From contig NZ_CP117439.1 in the NCBI RefSeq assembly GCF_030687575.1, positions 3,959,501 through 4,023,500 of the forward strand: a DNA stretch of 64,000 bases, in the 5' to 3' direction. This document shows, in pieces, positions 9,843-19,631 of the stretch. The position numbers were made by a program, and so were the translations under genes. The notes under the pieces are model-generated. The model had not been told where the DNA came from. It saw only the letters and a program-made list of their open reading frames with translations, and searched no databases. This DNA comes from Pseudomonas sp. FP2309 (GTDB lineage Bacteria; Pseudomonadota; Gammaproteobacteria; Pseudomonadales; Pseudomonadaceae). Every line of letters begins with the position of its first letter. Within the stretch, counting starts at the first letter, position 1.

Positions 9843-9866
9843 CACCCGATTTTGCCGGGTTTTTTG
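9843..9866 (+). terminator. Possible plus-strand terminator upstream of fliC
   Basis: ACCCG (9844-9848) pairs with CGGGT (9856-9860) and is followed by a run of six T on the plus strand. The stem is only five base pairs. No annotated plus-strand gene ends here, so if active it would stop transcripts running antisense to fliC. Confidence 0.35.
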
Positions 9867-9875
9867 ACGCCAAAT

Positions 9876-9912
9876 AAAAAACGCCGATGATCTTTTGATC
9901 ATCGGCGTTTGC
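9876..9912 (-). terminator. Terminator of the ketoacyl-ACP synthase gene
   Basis: A long stem (AACGCCGATGATC at 9880-9892 with GATCATCGGCGTT at 9897-9909, loop TTTT) is followed on the minus strand by a U-run (complement of 9875-9880). It begins about 30 nt after the stop of the gene at 9942-10871. Confidence 0.88.
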
Positions 9913-9941
9913 GTTTGCGGTAAATGCGGACTACCGCAGCG

Positions 9942-10871
9942 TCACGGACGGTGAAGAATCGCCGAACCCCACGACAGGCCCACACCAAACCCGCTGATGG
10001 CTACGCGCTTCCAGGCGGCGTCCATCACGTGCTTTTCCAGCAGCAATGGAATGCTCGACGACACGGTGTTGCCGGTCTCGACCATGTCCTTGATGAACTT
10101 GTCCACCGGCGCGTCTTCAAAGCGCCGCGCCACGGCGTCGACAATCGCCGCGCTGCCCTGGTGGATGCAGAACGCATCGATCTCATCGGCCTTGAGGTCC
10201 GACTCATTGAGCAGCTCGTGCAAATGCGCCGGCACTTTGAGCAAGGCGAAGTTGAACACCTGGCGACCGTTCATAAAGAACACACCATTACTGACCTTCA
10301 AGTGCGGCGCGCCGGAACCGTCGGTGCCGAACTTGGCCTTGCCGAGGTGCCAGGCGGCGTCGTCGCCCATCCAAGTGGCGGTGGCGGCATCGCCGAACAG
10401 CATGGTGGTGTTGCGGTCTTCCGGGTCGACGATCTTCGAGTACGGATCGGCGGTGACCAGCAGGCCGTTTTTCAGGCCGGCGGCTTCCATGAAACCTTTC
10501 ATCGCGTAGATGCCGTAGACGTAGCCGGAGCAACCCAGGGAGATATCAAAGGCAGCAACGTGGGTCGGCAGGCCGAGCTTGTCCTGGACGATAGCCGCGG
10601 TGTGGGGCAAACCCTCTTCATCACCGTTCTGGGTGACCACGATCAGCGCGTCAATCGACTCGCGCTTCAAATTCGGGTTGTTGGCAAACAAAGCGTTGAC
10701 CGCCTCGACGCACAGATCGGAGGTTTCCTGCGCCGCTTCCTTGCGCGGCAGAAACGCCGAACCGATCTTGCCAATGATGAATTCCTCATCCTTGGCGAAT
10801 TTGGCACCCTGGGCGTAGTTATCGATCCCGTCTGCCGGCACGTAACTGGCGATGCTTTTTATGCCAATCAT
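9942..10871 (-). CDS. 3-oxoacyl-ACP synthase III-like protein in the flagellar locus
   Basis: This is a 309-residue FabH-fold condensing enzyme. The catalytic triad is visible as Cys114 (SLGCSGYVYG), His237 (FCIHQGS) and Asn268 (ETGNTVSSSIP), so it should be active. FabH enzymes condense acyl-CoA with malonyl-ACP, but this one is unlikely to be the housekeeping FabH because it lies between flgL and fliC with its own terminator. In P. syringae a similar gene (ORF3 of the flagellin glycosylation island) lies beside fgt1/fgt2 and affects flagellin glycan and acyl-homoserine lactone production. No glycosyltransferase is present here. The enzyme class is secure; the role in modifying a flagellin sugar or making another acyl product is inference. 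Confidence 0.88.
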   Translation of the reverse strand: MIGIKSIASYVPADGIDNYAQGAKFAKDEEFIIGKIGSAFLPRKEAAQETSDLCVEAVNALFANNPNLKRESIDALIVVTQNGDEEGLPHTAAIVQDKLGLPTHVAAFDISLGCSGYVYGIYAMKGFMEAAGLKNGLLVTADPYSKIVDPEDRNTTMLFGDAATATWMGDDAAWHLGKAKFGTDGSGAPHLKVSNGVFFMNGRQVFNFALLKVPAHLHELLNESDLKADEIDAFCIHQGSAAIVDAVARRFEDAPVDKFIKDMVETGNTVSSSIPLLLEKHVMDAAWKRVAISGFGVGLSWGSAILHRP

Positions 10872-11102
10872 TGTGGCTTCCCAATACTAAATAGCTGGAG
10901 AACACCCCTCGGGCTACGCCTGGAGTGCTGACAATAAAGGGGATAACCCCATAACAATCTCACTGAAAGCCGCCGCGCAAGGACCCTGCGACGACTTAGC
11001 CTTTTCACACGATACAGTGAAGATGCGCTTTATGACTCACAGGTCACTCAATTTTGTGCGCTTTGTGCAAAACGTTTCAACCGTTTGACCCCAGAAACGA
11101 CA

Positions 11103-11132
11103 ACGGCCCACCCCGTTTCCAGGGTGGGCCGT
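11103..11132 (-). terminator. Hairpin after flgL, probable terminator
   Basis: A perfect eleven-base-pair GC-rich stem (11103-11113 with 11122-11132, ACGGCCCACCC/GGGTGGGCCGT) lies 15 nt after the flgL stop. The following bases on the minus strand (UUGUCGUUUC) form only a poor U-tract, so it may stop transcription incompletely or protect the 3' end of the flg operon RNA. Confidence 0.65.
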
Positions 11133-11147
11133 GCGGGGTTACGCCGC

Positions 11148-12776
11148 TTACATCTTGTTGAACAGGCTCAACTGGGAAATTTTCACGAACGCCAACTGCG
11201 AGGCTTCCAGCATGGTTTGCTGCAAAGTCAGATTGATCGCCGCCTCGCCCATGTCGATGTTGGCCAGGTCACTCATCGTAGTCTTGTTGGCCAGACCGAC
11301 ACTGGTGTTTTCACTGGCCTGCACGGTGAGTGCGTTCTGGCGCGCACCGATGGAGCCACGTACGTTATCCACCTGATCGGCCGAGTTGGTCAGGTTGCCG
11401 ACCGCAGCGTTCAAGGCGTCCTGCAGCTTGCCTCGGGCCCCGGGGATTCCGTCCGCCGGCTGCTCAAGGGCCTGGCGCAACTGGCTCAGGGTGTCGAGGG
11501 CATTCTGAGTTTTCTGGGTGGTATTGCCGACCGCAAACTGATCGCCGACATTCGGCGCACTGCTGAGCTGGAAGGTCACGCCCGCTGCGGTGATCGTGTC
11601 CAGGGCCGGCGGAACACCGGGGGTGATCACGCCATTGTCGACAATCGGCTTGCTGTTAGCGCTATAAGGCTGGGCATACACCTTGAAGGCCGTCGGGTCG
11701 ACGTCGTCGAACTTGATCAGGATGCCGTTGTTGCCTGGAAAGGTGCTGGCGTAGTCGGCTGCACTGCTGACCTGGGCATTGACCAACTGCGTCGCCGAGG
11801 TGTTGCTCGCGGTGCGCGACACATTGAATGCGTCCGGCTTGGCGCTCAGGGTGAACTCGCGCCCTTTGACCAGCGCATCGGCATCCGGACCGGAGGCGGT
11901 ATTGGTCAGGTCCACTGTGATATCGAACTTGACCCCGCGCAGATTGATACTGGCGTTGCCTTCCTTGGTGGAATCGAACGTGCCATTACCTGGAAGCTGC
12001 GAGGTGATGTCGTTGTTGTCCTTGTCGGTCACAACGTACTGGGTGCTGCTGGTAAAGGTCACCTTGTACGGCTGACCGTCGGCGAACTGCTTGGTGTAGT
12101 CGATGCCCGACGTTATGAGGCCCGCCGAGATCCCGACTTTGTGGTCATCGACCGACGACGGCAAGCTCGGCGGAACCGTCGCAGGCGTCGTGTAGTTGGA
12201 CTGGGTGCGACTGCTGTTGACCGCCCCCTCCAGGATGGTCTTGCCCGTGTCGCTGGTGCGAACATTCAGCGTCTCGGAGACCTGCAGGCTCAGTTCGTTC
12301 TCATCGCCCTGGTAGCTATAAGTACCATCATTGTTGCGCGAGTAGGGCGGCGTGTCGGTCTTGGAGCCGGAGAACAGATAGTTGCCGGCCGAATCCTTGC
12401 TGTTGAGCAAGCCCAGCAGTTGTTCTTCAAGGGCGCCCACCTCGACCGAAATCGACTTGCGGTCCGCATCGCTGGTCACGCCACCTGCGCGCAGCGCCAA
12501 CTGGCTACCGGCCTGGAGGGTAGTGTTGATCGCCGTCAGAACGCTTTCTTCGTTGGTCAGCGTGTTTTGGATGCTGGTGATGTTGCCACTGTACTGGGCC
12601 AGCATGTCTTTCTGCTGTTGCAGCATCAGCAGGCGTTGCGCAGCCACGGGGTCATCGGAGGCGGTCTGCACACGCACGCCGGAACTCGCCTGCTCCTGGG
12701 CCTTCACCACGCCGGAATAGTTGTTCTGATACTTGCTGGCACTGGTTTCAAAAAACTGCTGTGTAGAAATACGCAT
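11148..12776 (-). CDS. flgL: Flagellar hook-filament junction protein FlgL
   Basis: FlgL (HAP3) joins the hook to the filament together with FlgK. The product is 542 residues with the flagellin-like N-terminus (MRISTQQFFETSASKYQNNYSG) and C-terminus (TMSDLANIDMGEAAINLTLQQTMLEASQLAFVKI). The N- and C-terminal coils are conserved, while the middle (about 150-430) is a large variable insertion. It is much longer than the E. coli protein (about 317 residues) and also longer than the P. aeruginosa one. It is the last gene of the flgFGHIJKL run, 14 nt after flgK. Confidence 0.93.
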   Translation of the reverse strand: MRISTQQFFETSASKYQNNYSGVVKAQEQASSGVRVQTASDDPVAAQRLLMLQQQKDMLAQYSGNITSIQNTLTNEESVLTAINTTLQAGSQLALRAGGVTSDADRKSISVEVGALEEQLLGLLNSKDSAGNYLFSGSKTDTPPYSRNNDGTYSYQGDENELSLQVSETLNVRTSDTGKTILEGAVNSSRTQSNYTTPATVPPSLPSSVDDHKVGISAGLITSGIDYTKQFADGQPYKVTFTSSTQYVVTDKDNNDITSQLPGNGTFDSTKEGNASINLRGVKFDITVDLTNTASGPDADALVKGREFTLSAKPDAFNVSRTASNTSATQLVNAQVSSAADYASTFPGNNGILIKFDDVDPTAFKVYAQPYSANSKPIVDNGVITPGVPPALDTITAAGVTFQLSSAPNVGDQFAVGNTTQKTQNALDTLSQLRQALEQPADGIPGARGKLQDALNAAVGNLTNSADQVDNVRGSIGARQNALTVQASENTSVGLANKTTMSDLANIDMGEAAINLTLQQTMLEASQLAFVKISQLSLFNKM

Positions 12777-12790
12777 CGTCCCAGACTCCC

Positions 12791-14839
12791 TTAAAGACTA
12801 TTGATCAGCGTGCTGAAGGTTTCTTGCGCAGCTTTGATGATCTGCGACGACGCTGTGTAGTACTGCTGGAACTTGATCATGTCGCCCGCCTCTTCATCCA
12901 GGTTGACCTGGGACACCGAGTTGCGCGCGTTCTTGTTGGCGGTCAGCAGTGCAGCGGTGGCGCTGCTGTCGGTGCCGGCCGACGCGGCCTTGGCGCCGAC
13001 GGTGGATACGAGTTTGCTGTTGGCGCCGACCAGGCTGGCGCCGCCGCTGCCGTCAGTCGCCAGGCCCACGGTCGCCTTGGTCTGCAGATTAAGCAGAGCC
13101 TGGGCGTTGCGGTTGTCGGACTTGCCGGAAGCATTGAACGAGAACGTGGTGCTGTCGCCGTTCGATGGCGAGCCGCCCACGGTGGTGTCGAAGCTGAAGC
13201 TTTTCGCCGGCGTCACCAAGGCTCCGCTGGCATCGCGCATCGGTACGCTGATGCTGATTTTATTGGCCTGCCCCGGAATGATGGTGCCGGAGCCGATCGG
13301 ATCGCCCTGGGCGTTACTCAGTGTGTAGGACTGGGTGCCATCCGCCGCCGGCGAGCCGAACACCATCTTCACCGGCATCGAGTGCTCAATCGCGGTACGC
13401 AGTTGCGCGGTGTCGGCGCCGCCCTGGATATCCAGAGGCACCGTCAGCGTCGGCGGCGTGAACGTGCCGGTGCCTTGGTTGGTCTTGCCGGCCTCGCCTT
13501 GCAGCGGAGCGGCAAAGGCAATCTTGCTTGGGTCGGTCAGGACCGTGCCGATCTCCTTGGCGCCATTGGCGGTGGGGCTGACTTTGAAGCTGTCGCCGGC
13601 CTGCACCGCGCCGGTCTTGACCGCCAGGGTGAAGCCATCGATGACCGGCGCCGGCGTGGCACTCAGATCGTAAGTGCCCATGGCTTTGCCATCGGAACGC
13701 AGCACGGTGACCTTATTGAGGTCGGTACCGTCGTTGAAGCTGACCTTGTAATCGAAGTTGGTCAGCTTGCTGCTGTCTTTAATAGTGACGCCCAACGCAC
13801 CGTCGCCCAGATTCCCCTGGGCCGCCTGGCTGCGCAGAGCAACGGACGCCGCATTGTTGATGTCGGTGAACATCGAGGCGCCGAACTCACCGTTAAGGTC
13901 CAGGCCCTGGCCCAACTGACTGTTGATGGCATCAGCGGTGACCAACGCAATACGCCCCAGGTCATTGATCGCCGGCATCAACGCATCGCTGCGGTAACGC
14001 AACAGGCCGCCGATGCTGCCGCCACTGATCACGCCGCCCAGGTCGAGGGTGGTACCGCCGGCCGCATTGAGCTGGATCGTGTATTGGCTGGTATCGGAAT
14101 GGCTCGGCACCGCGGAAATGGTGTTGGAGCGATCACCCAGCACCAGGGACTGGCCGCTGCCGGTGCTGACACTGAATATGCCGTTCTTTTCGATGGCGGT
14201 CACGCCGATCAGCTCATTGAGCGAACGCACGGCTTCGCCACGCGCGTCCAGCAGGTTGGCCGGCGTGCTGTTCGAAGACCCCTGCACTTGAGCGATCTGC
14301 TTGTTGAGTGAGGCGATCGACGAGGTCAGTTGATTGACCTGGTCACTCATCGAGGTCAATTGGCTGTTGATAGTCTCTTTCTGCTGACTCAACTGGCTGG
14401 AGATCGAGTTGAAGCGGTTGCTCAGGGTCTGAGCGTTGGTGAGCAGGATCTGACGAGCCGACATATCGTTCGGGTTGGCCGAGGCCGTCTGCACCGCCGC
14501 AAAGAACGAACTGAGCACCGCCGACATGCCGGTGGTCTTGTCCGAAAGCGTCTTGTCGACCGCGCTCACCTGGTCCAGGTACGCCTTGGCATCGCTGTTG
14601 AGCGAGGTGCTGTTCTGGTACGCGGTGTCCAGGTATTCGTTGTACACCCGGCGCACGTCGGCCAGGGTGGTGCCGCTGCCGATGAACACGCCACCGTATT
14701 GGTTCGCCGTGTTCGCGCTTTGGGTGGTCTGCTGACGCGAATAGCCGGCGGTATTGGCGTTGGCGATGTTGTTACTCAAGACCGACAACGATCCTTGAGC
14801 GGCGTTAAGCCCCGACATCCCGATATTGAGCAAACTCAT
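12791..14839 (-). CDS. flgK: Flagellar hook-associated protein FlgK
   Basis: FlgK (HAP1) is the first hook-filament junction protein. The product is 682 residues, starting MSLLNIGMSGLNAAQGSLSVLSNNIANANTAGYSRQ, the classic rod/hook N-terminal motif. It ends with the matching helix (NLDEEAGDMIKFQQYYTASSQIIKAAQETFSTLINSL). A D2/D3-like Gly/Ser/Thr-rich insertion occupies the centre. It follows flgJ by 10 nt and precedes flgL by 14 nt, so the genes are cotranscribed. Confidence 0.95.
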   Translation of the reverse strand: MSLLNIGMSGLNAAQGSLSVLSNNIANANTAGYSRQQTTQSANTANQYGGVFIGSGTTLADVRRVYNEYLDTAYQNSTSLNSDAKAYLDQVSAVDKTLSDKTTGMSAVLSSFFAAVQTASANPNDMSARQILLTNAQTLSNRFNSISSQLSQQKETINSQLTSMSDQVNQLTSSIASLNKQIAQVQGSSNSTPANLLDARGEAVRSLNELIGVTAIEKNGIFSVSTGSGQSLVLGDRSNTISAVPSHSDTSQYTIQLNAAGGTTLDLGGVISGGSIGGLLRYRSDALMPAINDLGRIALVTADAINSQLGQGLDLNGEFGASMFTDINNAASVALRSQAAQGNLGDGALGVTIKDSSKLTNFDYKVSFNDGTDLNKVTVLRSDGKAMGTYDLSATPAPVIDGFTLAVKTGAVQAGDSFKVSPTANGAKEIGTVLTDPSKIAFAAPLQGEAGKTNQGTGTFTPPTLTVPLDIQGGADTAQLRTAIEHSMPVKMVFGSPAADGTQSYTLSNAQGDPIGSGTIIPGQANKISISVPMRDASGALVTPAKSFSFDTTVGGSPSNGDSTTFSFNASGKSDNRNAQALLNLQTKATVGLATDGSGGASLVGANSKLVSTVGAKAASAGTDSSATAALLTANKNARNSVSQVNLDEEAGDMIKFQQYYTASSQIIKAAQETFSTLINSL

Positions 14840-14849
14840 GGTTCAGACC

Positions 14850-16112
14850 TTATAAATGAGTGGTCGCGCCCGCGGCAGCGTAGTTCTGGTAACTGTTCAT
14901 CGTTTTTGCGATCTGCGAGATCTTGCTGGCGTAGGCCGGGTCGGTGGCGTAACCGGCTTTTTGCAACTCGCGCACAAACTGTTCCGGGTTGTCGGCAGAC
15001 TTCACAACTTCTTTATAGCGATCATTGCTTTGCAGCAATGTGACCAGGTCGTGGAAGCTGTCCTGATAGGAATCGTAGGAACGGAACTGCGCCGTCTCCT
15101 TGACCATCGCCCCATCCCGAAACTCGCTGGTGATCGCACGGGCCTGACCGCCCTGCCAACTCTGGCCGGCCTTGATGCCGAACAGGTTGTGGCTGCTGCT
15201 GCCATCCTCGGCGCGCATCACCGACTTGCCCCAACCGGTTTCCAGCGCGGCCTGGGCCACCAGGTACTTAGGATCGACCCCAATACGCGCGGCGGCCGCC
15301 TCGGCCATCGGCAACATGGTGGCGACGAATTCATCCTGGGAGCTGAACGCTTTCTTCGCCGGCGCCAACGGCGGCTGGGCCACTGCGCGGCTGTAGATCT
15401 GCATGCGATCGCTGGGTACGGCAAAGCTGCGCGCGCTGCCTTTAATCACGTTGTCATCGGCCACACTATTGCGCAGCGGCGCGGCCTTGGCGTCGCTCGG
15501 CACCTGGGTGCTCGGCACGATACCGGCGAGCAGGCGGTCGGTCAGTTTGCTCGGCAAAGCGATGCGACGCTGGTTCATCAGCGCCATGTCGTTGCCATGG
15601 ACGGCAGCGGCGTCGGCCTGAGGCTCGGCCACGCGGTAGGCCCACAACGGACGCTGGCCATTGGAGCGCCCCAACGGGCCCTCGGCCTGGGTACCGGCGG
15701 CGATCTGGGTCGGCACATCGACCTTCTTCACCGGTTCGGCCGCGGCCGGGCCCTGCAAGGTGGCCGCTTGAGCGTCCACCGGTTTGTTCTTCTGCATCTG
15801 CCGCATCAGCACGTCGGCCAGGCCAATGCCGCCGCCTTCGCGGGACATCGACACCGCCAACTGCTGATCGTACATCTCTTGGTACTGCTTGGCCGCCGGC
15901 GTGTTCATCGGGTTGTCTTTACCCAGGGCTTCAGTGGCCGAGCGCATCGACTTGAGCATTTCACTCAAAAACAGCGACTCGAATTCCTGCGCCACTTTGC
16001 GCATGTTGCCTTCGCTGTTCTTGTCGCCGACCTTCAACTGGTTCAAGCGATTCAAGTCGGAATACGAGCCCGAATCCGCCGTGCTGGTCAGGCCGCTCTT
16101 ACGCATGTCCAT
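14850..16112 (-). CDS. flgJ: Rod-cap and peptidoglycan hydrolase FlgJ
   Basis: FlgJ caps the growing rod and opens the murein layer for it. The product is about 420 residues. The N-terminal rod-binding domain (about 25-110, FESLFLSEMLKSMRSA) is followed by a long Ala/Pro-rich linker and a C-terminal glucosaminidase domain (about 265-410) with QAALETGWGKSVM, whose Glu is the expected catalytic acid, and SSHNLFGIKAG. Three in-frame ATGs lie at 16118, 16112 and 16106. AAGG is best spaced (eight bases) from 16112, giving MDMRKSGL. It begins about 10 nt after flgI. Confidence 0.93.
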   Translation of the reverse strand: MDMRKSGLTSTADSGSYSDLNRLNQLKVGDKNSEGNMRKVAQEFESLFLSEMLKSMRSATEALGKDNPMNTPAAKQYQEMYDQQLAVSMSREGGGIGLADVLMRQMQKNKPVDAQAATLQGPAAAEPVKKVDVPTQIAAGTQAEGPLGRSNGQRPLWAYRVAEPQADAAAVHGNDMALMNQRRIALPSKLTDRLLAGIVPSTQVPSDAKAAPLRNSVADDNVIKGSARSFAVPSDRMQIYSRAVAQPPLAPAKKAFSSQDEFVATMLPMAEAAAARIGVDPKYLVAQAALETGWGKSVMRAEDGSSSHNLFGIKAGQSWQGGQARAITSEFRDGAMVKETAQFRSYDSYQDSFHDLVTLLQSNDRYKEVVKSADNPEQFVRELQKAGYATDPAYASKISQIAKTMNSYQNYAAAGATTHL

Positions 16113-16122
16113 AGCCATGGCC

Positions 16123-17238
16123 TTAAATCACGATCAGGTCGGCTTGCAACGCGCCGGCCTGCTTCAACGCTTCGAGGATCGCCATCAAGTCGCCTGGCGC
16201 CGCGCCTACCTGATTCACCGCCCGCACGATCTCATCCAGGGTGGTGCCGGGGCCGAATTTGAACATCGGCTTGGCTTCCTGCTGGGCGTTGACACGCGAG
16301 CGCGGTACGACCGCCGTCTGGCCGTTGGACAGCGGCCCCGGCTGGCTGACGATAGGGTCTTCGGTGATGGTCACGGTCAGGCTGCCGTGGGTCACCGCGG
16401 CCGGTGACACTTTGACGTTCTGGCCGATCACGATGGTACCGGTGCGCGAGTTGATGATGACTTTGGCCACCGCCTGCCCGGGATCGACTTCGAGGTTTTC
16501 CAGGATCGACAGGTAATCCACACGCTGGCTTGGGTCGAGTGGCGCGGTCACGCGAATCGAGCCGCCATCGATGGCCTGGGCCACGCCAGGGCCGAGCATG
16601 TCGTTGATCTTGTCGACCACACGCTTGGCGGTGGTGAAGTCGGAGCGGTTAAGGTTCAGGGTCAGGCTGTTGCCCTGGTTGAAGCCGCTGGGCACGGTGC
16701 GCTCCACCGTGGCACCGCCGGGAATCCGGCCGGCCGACGGTACGTTAACGGTGATTTTCGAACCGTCACGGCCCTCGGCATCAAACCCGCCCACCACCAG
16801 GTTGCCCTGGGCGATGGCGTAGACGTTGCCGTCGATACCTTTGAGCGGCGTCATCAGCAAGGTGCCGCCACGCAGGCTTTTGGAGTTACCGATGGACGAC
16901 ACGGTGATGTCCACCACCTGGCCCGGCTTGGAAAACGCCGGCAAGTCGGCGCTGATGGACACAGCCGCCACGTTCTTGAGCTGCACGTTGCCCGACCCCG
17001 CCGGCACCTTGATGCCGAACTGGGAGAGCATGTTGTTGAAGGTTTGCAGGGTGAACGGGGTCTGGGTGGTCTGGTCACCCGTGCCGTTGAGCCCCACCAC
17101 CAGGCCGTAGCCGATCAACTGGTTGGAACGCACGCCGGAGATGCTGGCGATGTCTTTCAGGCGTTCGGCCTGGGCGACTGCGCTCAGGCTCAGCAACACT
17201 GCGGCCGCCATCAGCTGTTTGAATTTCAAAGTGGCCAC
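16123..17238 (-). CDS. flgI: Flagellar P-ring protein FlgI
   Basis: FlgI forms the P ring around the rod in the periplasm. The product is 371 residues with a Sec signal peptide ending [10 protein letters not shown]. The family core follows ([32 protein letters not shown], ending [23 protein letters not shown]). I use the GTG at 17238, which directly follows the flgH stop codon TAG, since it gives a complete signal peptide; the next ATG (17211) would shorten its charged N-region. The direct abutment with flgH points to translational coupling. Confidence 0.94.
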   Translation of the reverse strand: MATLKFKQLMAAAVLLSLSAVAQAERLKDIASISGVRSNQLIGYGLVVGLNGTGDQTTQTPFTLQTFNNMLSQFGIKVPAGSGNVQLKNVAAVSISADLPAFSKPGQVVDITVSSIGNSKSLRGGTLLMTPLKGIDGNVYAIAQGNLVVGGFDAEGRDGSKITVNVPSAGRIPGGATVERTVPSGFNQGNSLTLNLNRSDFTTAKRVVDKINDMLGPGVAQAIDGGSIRVTAPLDPSQRVDYLSILENLEVDPGQAVAKVIINSRTGTIVIGQNVKVSPAAVTHGSLTVTITEDPIVSQPGPLSNGQTAVVPRSRVNAQQEAKPMFKFGPGTTLDEIVRAVNQVGAAPGDLMAILEALKQAGALQADLIVI

Positions 17239-17934
17239 CTAGAAAGGGAACAGCGGGCTGAGGAAGAAACGGTCGAGCCAACCGGGCTGACTCGCATCAG
17301 CAAAAGCACCGGTACCGGAATAGGTAATGCGTGCATCGGCAATCCGCGTGGAAGGCACGGTGTTGTCCGTGGAAATATCATCGGCGCGGACCATACCGGC
17401 AATGCGCACCAATTCGTCACCGGTGTTGAGGGTCATCCACTTCTCACCGCGCACGGCAATGATGCCATTGGGCAATACGTCAGCGACCGTCACGGTGATC
17501 GAGCCGGTCAGGCTGTTGCCCTGCCCCGCCGCACTCTTGCCGTCGGTAGCGCGGCTGCCGCTGTAGCCGGCGTTCAAGGTCAGGTCACCGTCGCTCAACG
17601 GGTTATTGACGTTGGGCACGGCGCCAAACAGCGAACTCAAACCAAGGCTGGCGGTGCTGTTCTTGCCCACCTGGGAGTTGGCATTCTTGCTGGCCTGGGT
17701 GCGTTCGTTCAGGGTGATGGTGATGATGTCACCGACCCGGAATGCCTTGCGGTCGCTGTACAGGTTCTGTTCGAAACCGGCCTGGTAGATCGAGCCATTG
17801 TTGGCTGCCGCCGGCAACGGCGTGCGCGGCAACACCGGGGCGTAGTACGGGTCATTGGGTTTTGGCGTCGGGGCGACACAGCCCGCGAGCACGGCAATCC
17901 CACTCAATGCCAGAACGGAAACATAGCGATTCAT
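17239..17934 (-). CDS. flgH: Flagellar L-ring lipoprotein FlgH
   Basis: FlgH forms the L ring in the outer membrane. The product is 231 residues. A lipoprotein signal has its lipobox at LAGC (Cys19), and the mature protein has the family motifs [13 protein letters not shown] and [26 protein letters not shown]. It starts 53 nt after flgG and its stop abuts the flgI start. Confidence 0.95.
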   Translation of the reverse strand: MNRYVSVLALSGIAVLAGCVAPTPKPNDPYYAPVLPRTPLPAAANNGSIYQAGFEQNLYSDRKAFRVGDIITITLNERTQASKNANSQVGKNSTASLGLSSLFGAVPNVNNPLSDGDLTLNAGYSGSRATDGKSAAGQGNSLTGSITVTVADVLPNGIIAVRGEKWMTLNTGDELVRIAGMVRADDISTDNTVPSTRIADARITYSGTGAFADASQPGWLDRFFLSPLFPF

Positions 17935-17987
17935 GACCCTAACCTCACGGTGTTGCAGGCGCCGTCAGCGGCGCCCCATAGACTTGA

Positions 17988-18773
17988 TTACAGATTCTGC
18001 GTTACGAACGAAAGCATCTGGTCGGCGGTGGAGATCACCTTGGAGTTCATCTCGTAGGCGCGCTGAGTGGTGATCATGTTGACCATCTCTTCAACGGTGC
18101 TCACGTTGGACGTTTCCAGGGTGCTTTGCAGTGTGGTGCCGAAGCCGTTCAGGCCAGGGGTGCCGATTTGCGGCGCGCCGCTGGAGGCGGTTTCCAGGAA
18201 CAGGTTGTTACCCACCGCCTGCAGGCCGGCCGGGTTGATGAAGTCGGCGGTTTGCAGGTTGCCGATCACTTGCGAAGCCGGGTTGCCGGCCACGGTGATG
18301 GACACGGTGCCATCGTTGCCGACAGTGAAGGTCTGAGCGTTGTTGGGCACGACGATCGCTGGCTCCAGGGCAAAGCCATTGGCGGTCACGATCTGGCCGT
18401 TGGCGTCCAAGTGAAACGTGCCGTCACGGGTGTAGGACGTGGTGCCGTCCGGTTGCAGGATCTGGAAGAACCCTTTGCCGTTGATGGCCATGTCCAGGGG
18501 CTGACCGGTTTGCTGCAGGTTACCGGCGTTGAAGTTCTTCTGGGTGCCGACGATCTGCACACCGGTACCCAATTGCAGGCCCGACGGCAGCTCGCTGTCC
18601 TGGGTCGATTGGGCGCCAGGCTGGCGTTTGATCTGATAGAGCAGGTCCTGGAACTCGGCACGGTCACGTTTGAAGCCCGTGGTCGAGACGTTGGCCAGGT
18701 TGTTGGAAATGGTGGTCAGGTTGGTGTCCTGGGCAGACAGACCTGTTTTGGCAACCCATAGAGCCGGAAGCAT
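17988..18773 (-). CDS. flgG: Distal rod protein FlgG
   Basis: FlgG builds the distal rod. The product is 261 residues, the normal length. It starts MLPALWVAKTGLSAQDTNLTTISNNLANVSTTGFKRD and ends with the flg C-terminal motif (STVEEMVNMITTQRAYEMNSKVISTADQMLSFV). The ATG at 18773 has an AAGGAGAA site; the 14-codon upstream extension is not used. It follows flgF by 61 nt. Confidence 0.96.
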   Translation of the reverse strand: MLPALWVAKTGLSAQDTNLTTISNNLANVSTTGFKRDRAEFQDLLYQIKRQPGAQSTQDSELPSGLQLGTGVQIVGTQKNFNAGNLQQTGQPLDMAINGKGFFQILQPDGTTSYTRDGTFHLDANGQIVTANGFALEPAIVVPNNAQTFTVGNDGTVSITVAGNPASQVIGNLQTADFINPAGLQAVGNNLFLETASSGAPQIGTPGLNGFGTTLQSTLETSNVSTVEEMVNMITTQRAYEMNSKVISTADQMLSFVTQNL

Positions 18774-18834
18774 GCTGTTCTCCTTCGTGCGCCTGTTTGT
18801 TGGCGCCGTACTCAAAAATTGATTAGTGGGCTTG

Positions 18835-19575
18835 TCAGCTCATCTGCATGACGCGAGTCATGGCCTGATCATCTTCTTTAGCGCTGTTCATCATCTTGAT
18901 GTGCAGCTCGAACTGCTTGGAAAGCGCCAGCACTGCCGTCATCTCTTCAACGGCATTGACGTTGCTCGCCTGCAGGAAGCCCGAGGTCAGCTTGACGTTC
19001 GCCTCGGCTACCGCCGGCTGGCCATCCTTGGTACGGATGGTGCCGTCCAAGCCTTTATTCATGTTTCTGAGGTCGGGCTGCACCAGCTTGATCCGGTCCA
19101 CTTCGGCCATCACGCGCGGGCCTTCGCCCATGGCGCGGATGCTGATGGTGCCGTCAGCGCCGATTTCGATCTTCTGCTGAGGCGGCACCGCAATCGGGCC
19201 ACCGTTGCCCATGATCGGCATGCCGTTGCCGGCGCGCAGCACGCCCAATGCATCGACGTTCATGCTGGCACTGCGCACGTAGGCCTCGCCGCCGTCCGGG
19301 GTCTGCACGGCCATCCAGCCGTCACCGTTAACCGCCACGTCCAGGTCACGACCGGTCTCGATCATCGCGCCAGGCGTGAAGTCGGTGGCTGGGCGTTCGG
19401 TCATGGCAAAGGCGCGCGCCGGAAAGCTGTCACCGAACACCGGCATCGAACGCGCCTGTTCCAGGTCACGTTGAAAACCGTTGGTGGAAATGTTCGCCAA
19501 GTTGTTGGCATGGGCCTTCTGCGCCAGTGCATTCTGGCTGGCGCCGGTCATTGCCACATAAAGGTACTTGTCCAC
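18835..19575 (-). CDS. flgF: Proximal rod protein FlgF
   Basis: FlgF is a proximal rod component. The product is 246 residues. Translation most likely starts at the GTG at 19575 (MDKYLYVAMTGASQNALAQK), because AGAGGAAAGA precedes it and the family starts at MDKYLYV; the longer reading frame adds 12 unrelated codons. The C-terminus carries SNVNAVEEMTAVLALSKQFELHIKMM. It is the first gene of flgFGHIJKL and is preceded by a GG-N10-GC sigma-54-type site. Confidence 0.94.
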   Translation of the reverse strand: MDKYLYVAMTGASQNALAQKAHANNLANISTNGFQRDLEQARSMPVFGDSFPARAFAMTERPATDFTPGAMIETGRDLDVAVNGDGWMAVQTPDGGEAYVRSASMNVDALGVLRAGNGMPIMGNGGPIAVPPQQKIEIGADGTISIRAMGEGPRVMAEVDRIKLVQPDLRNMNKGLDGTIRTKDGQPAVAEANVKLTSGFLQASNVNAVEEMTAVLALSKQFELHIKMMNSAKEDDQAMTRVMQMS

Positions 19576-19631
19576 ACTCTTTCCTCTTTCTGACGCAGGC
19601 TTGCCGCCCACCGCTGTACTGATGAGGCTTA

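Noticed and set aside
11085..12794. 569-codon frame antisense to flgL
   Set aside because: It covers flgL and its terminator on the opposite strand; composition and lack of motifs mark it as noncoding.
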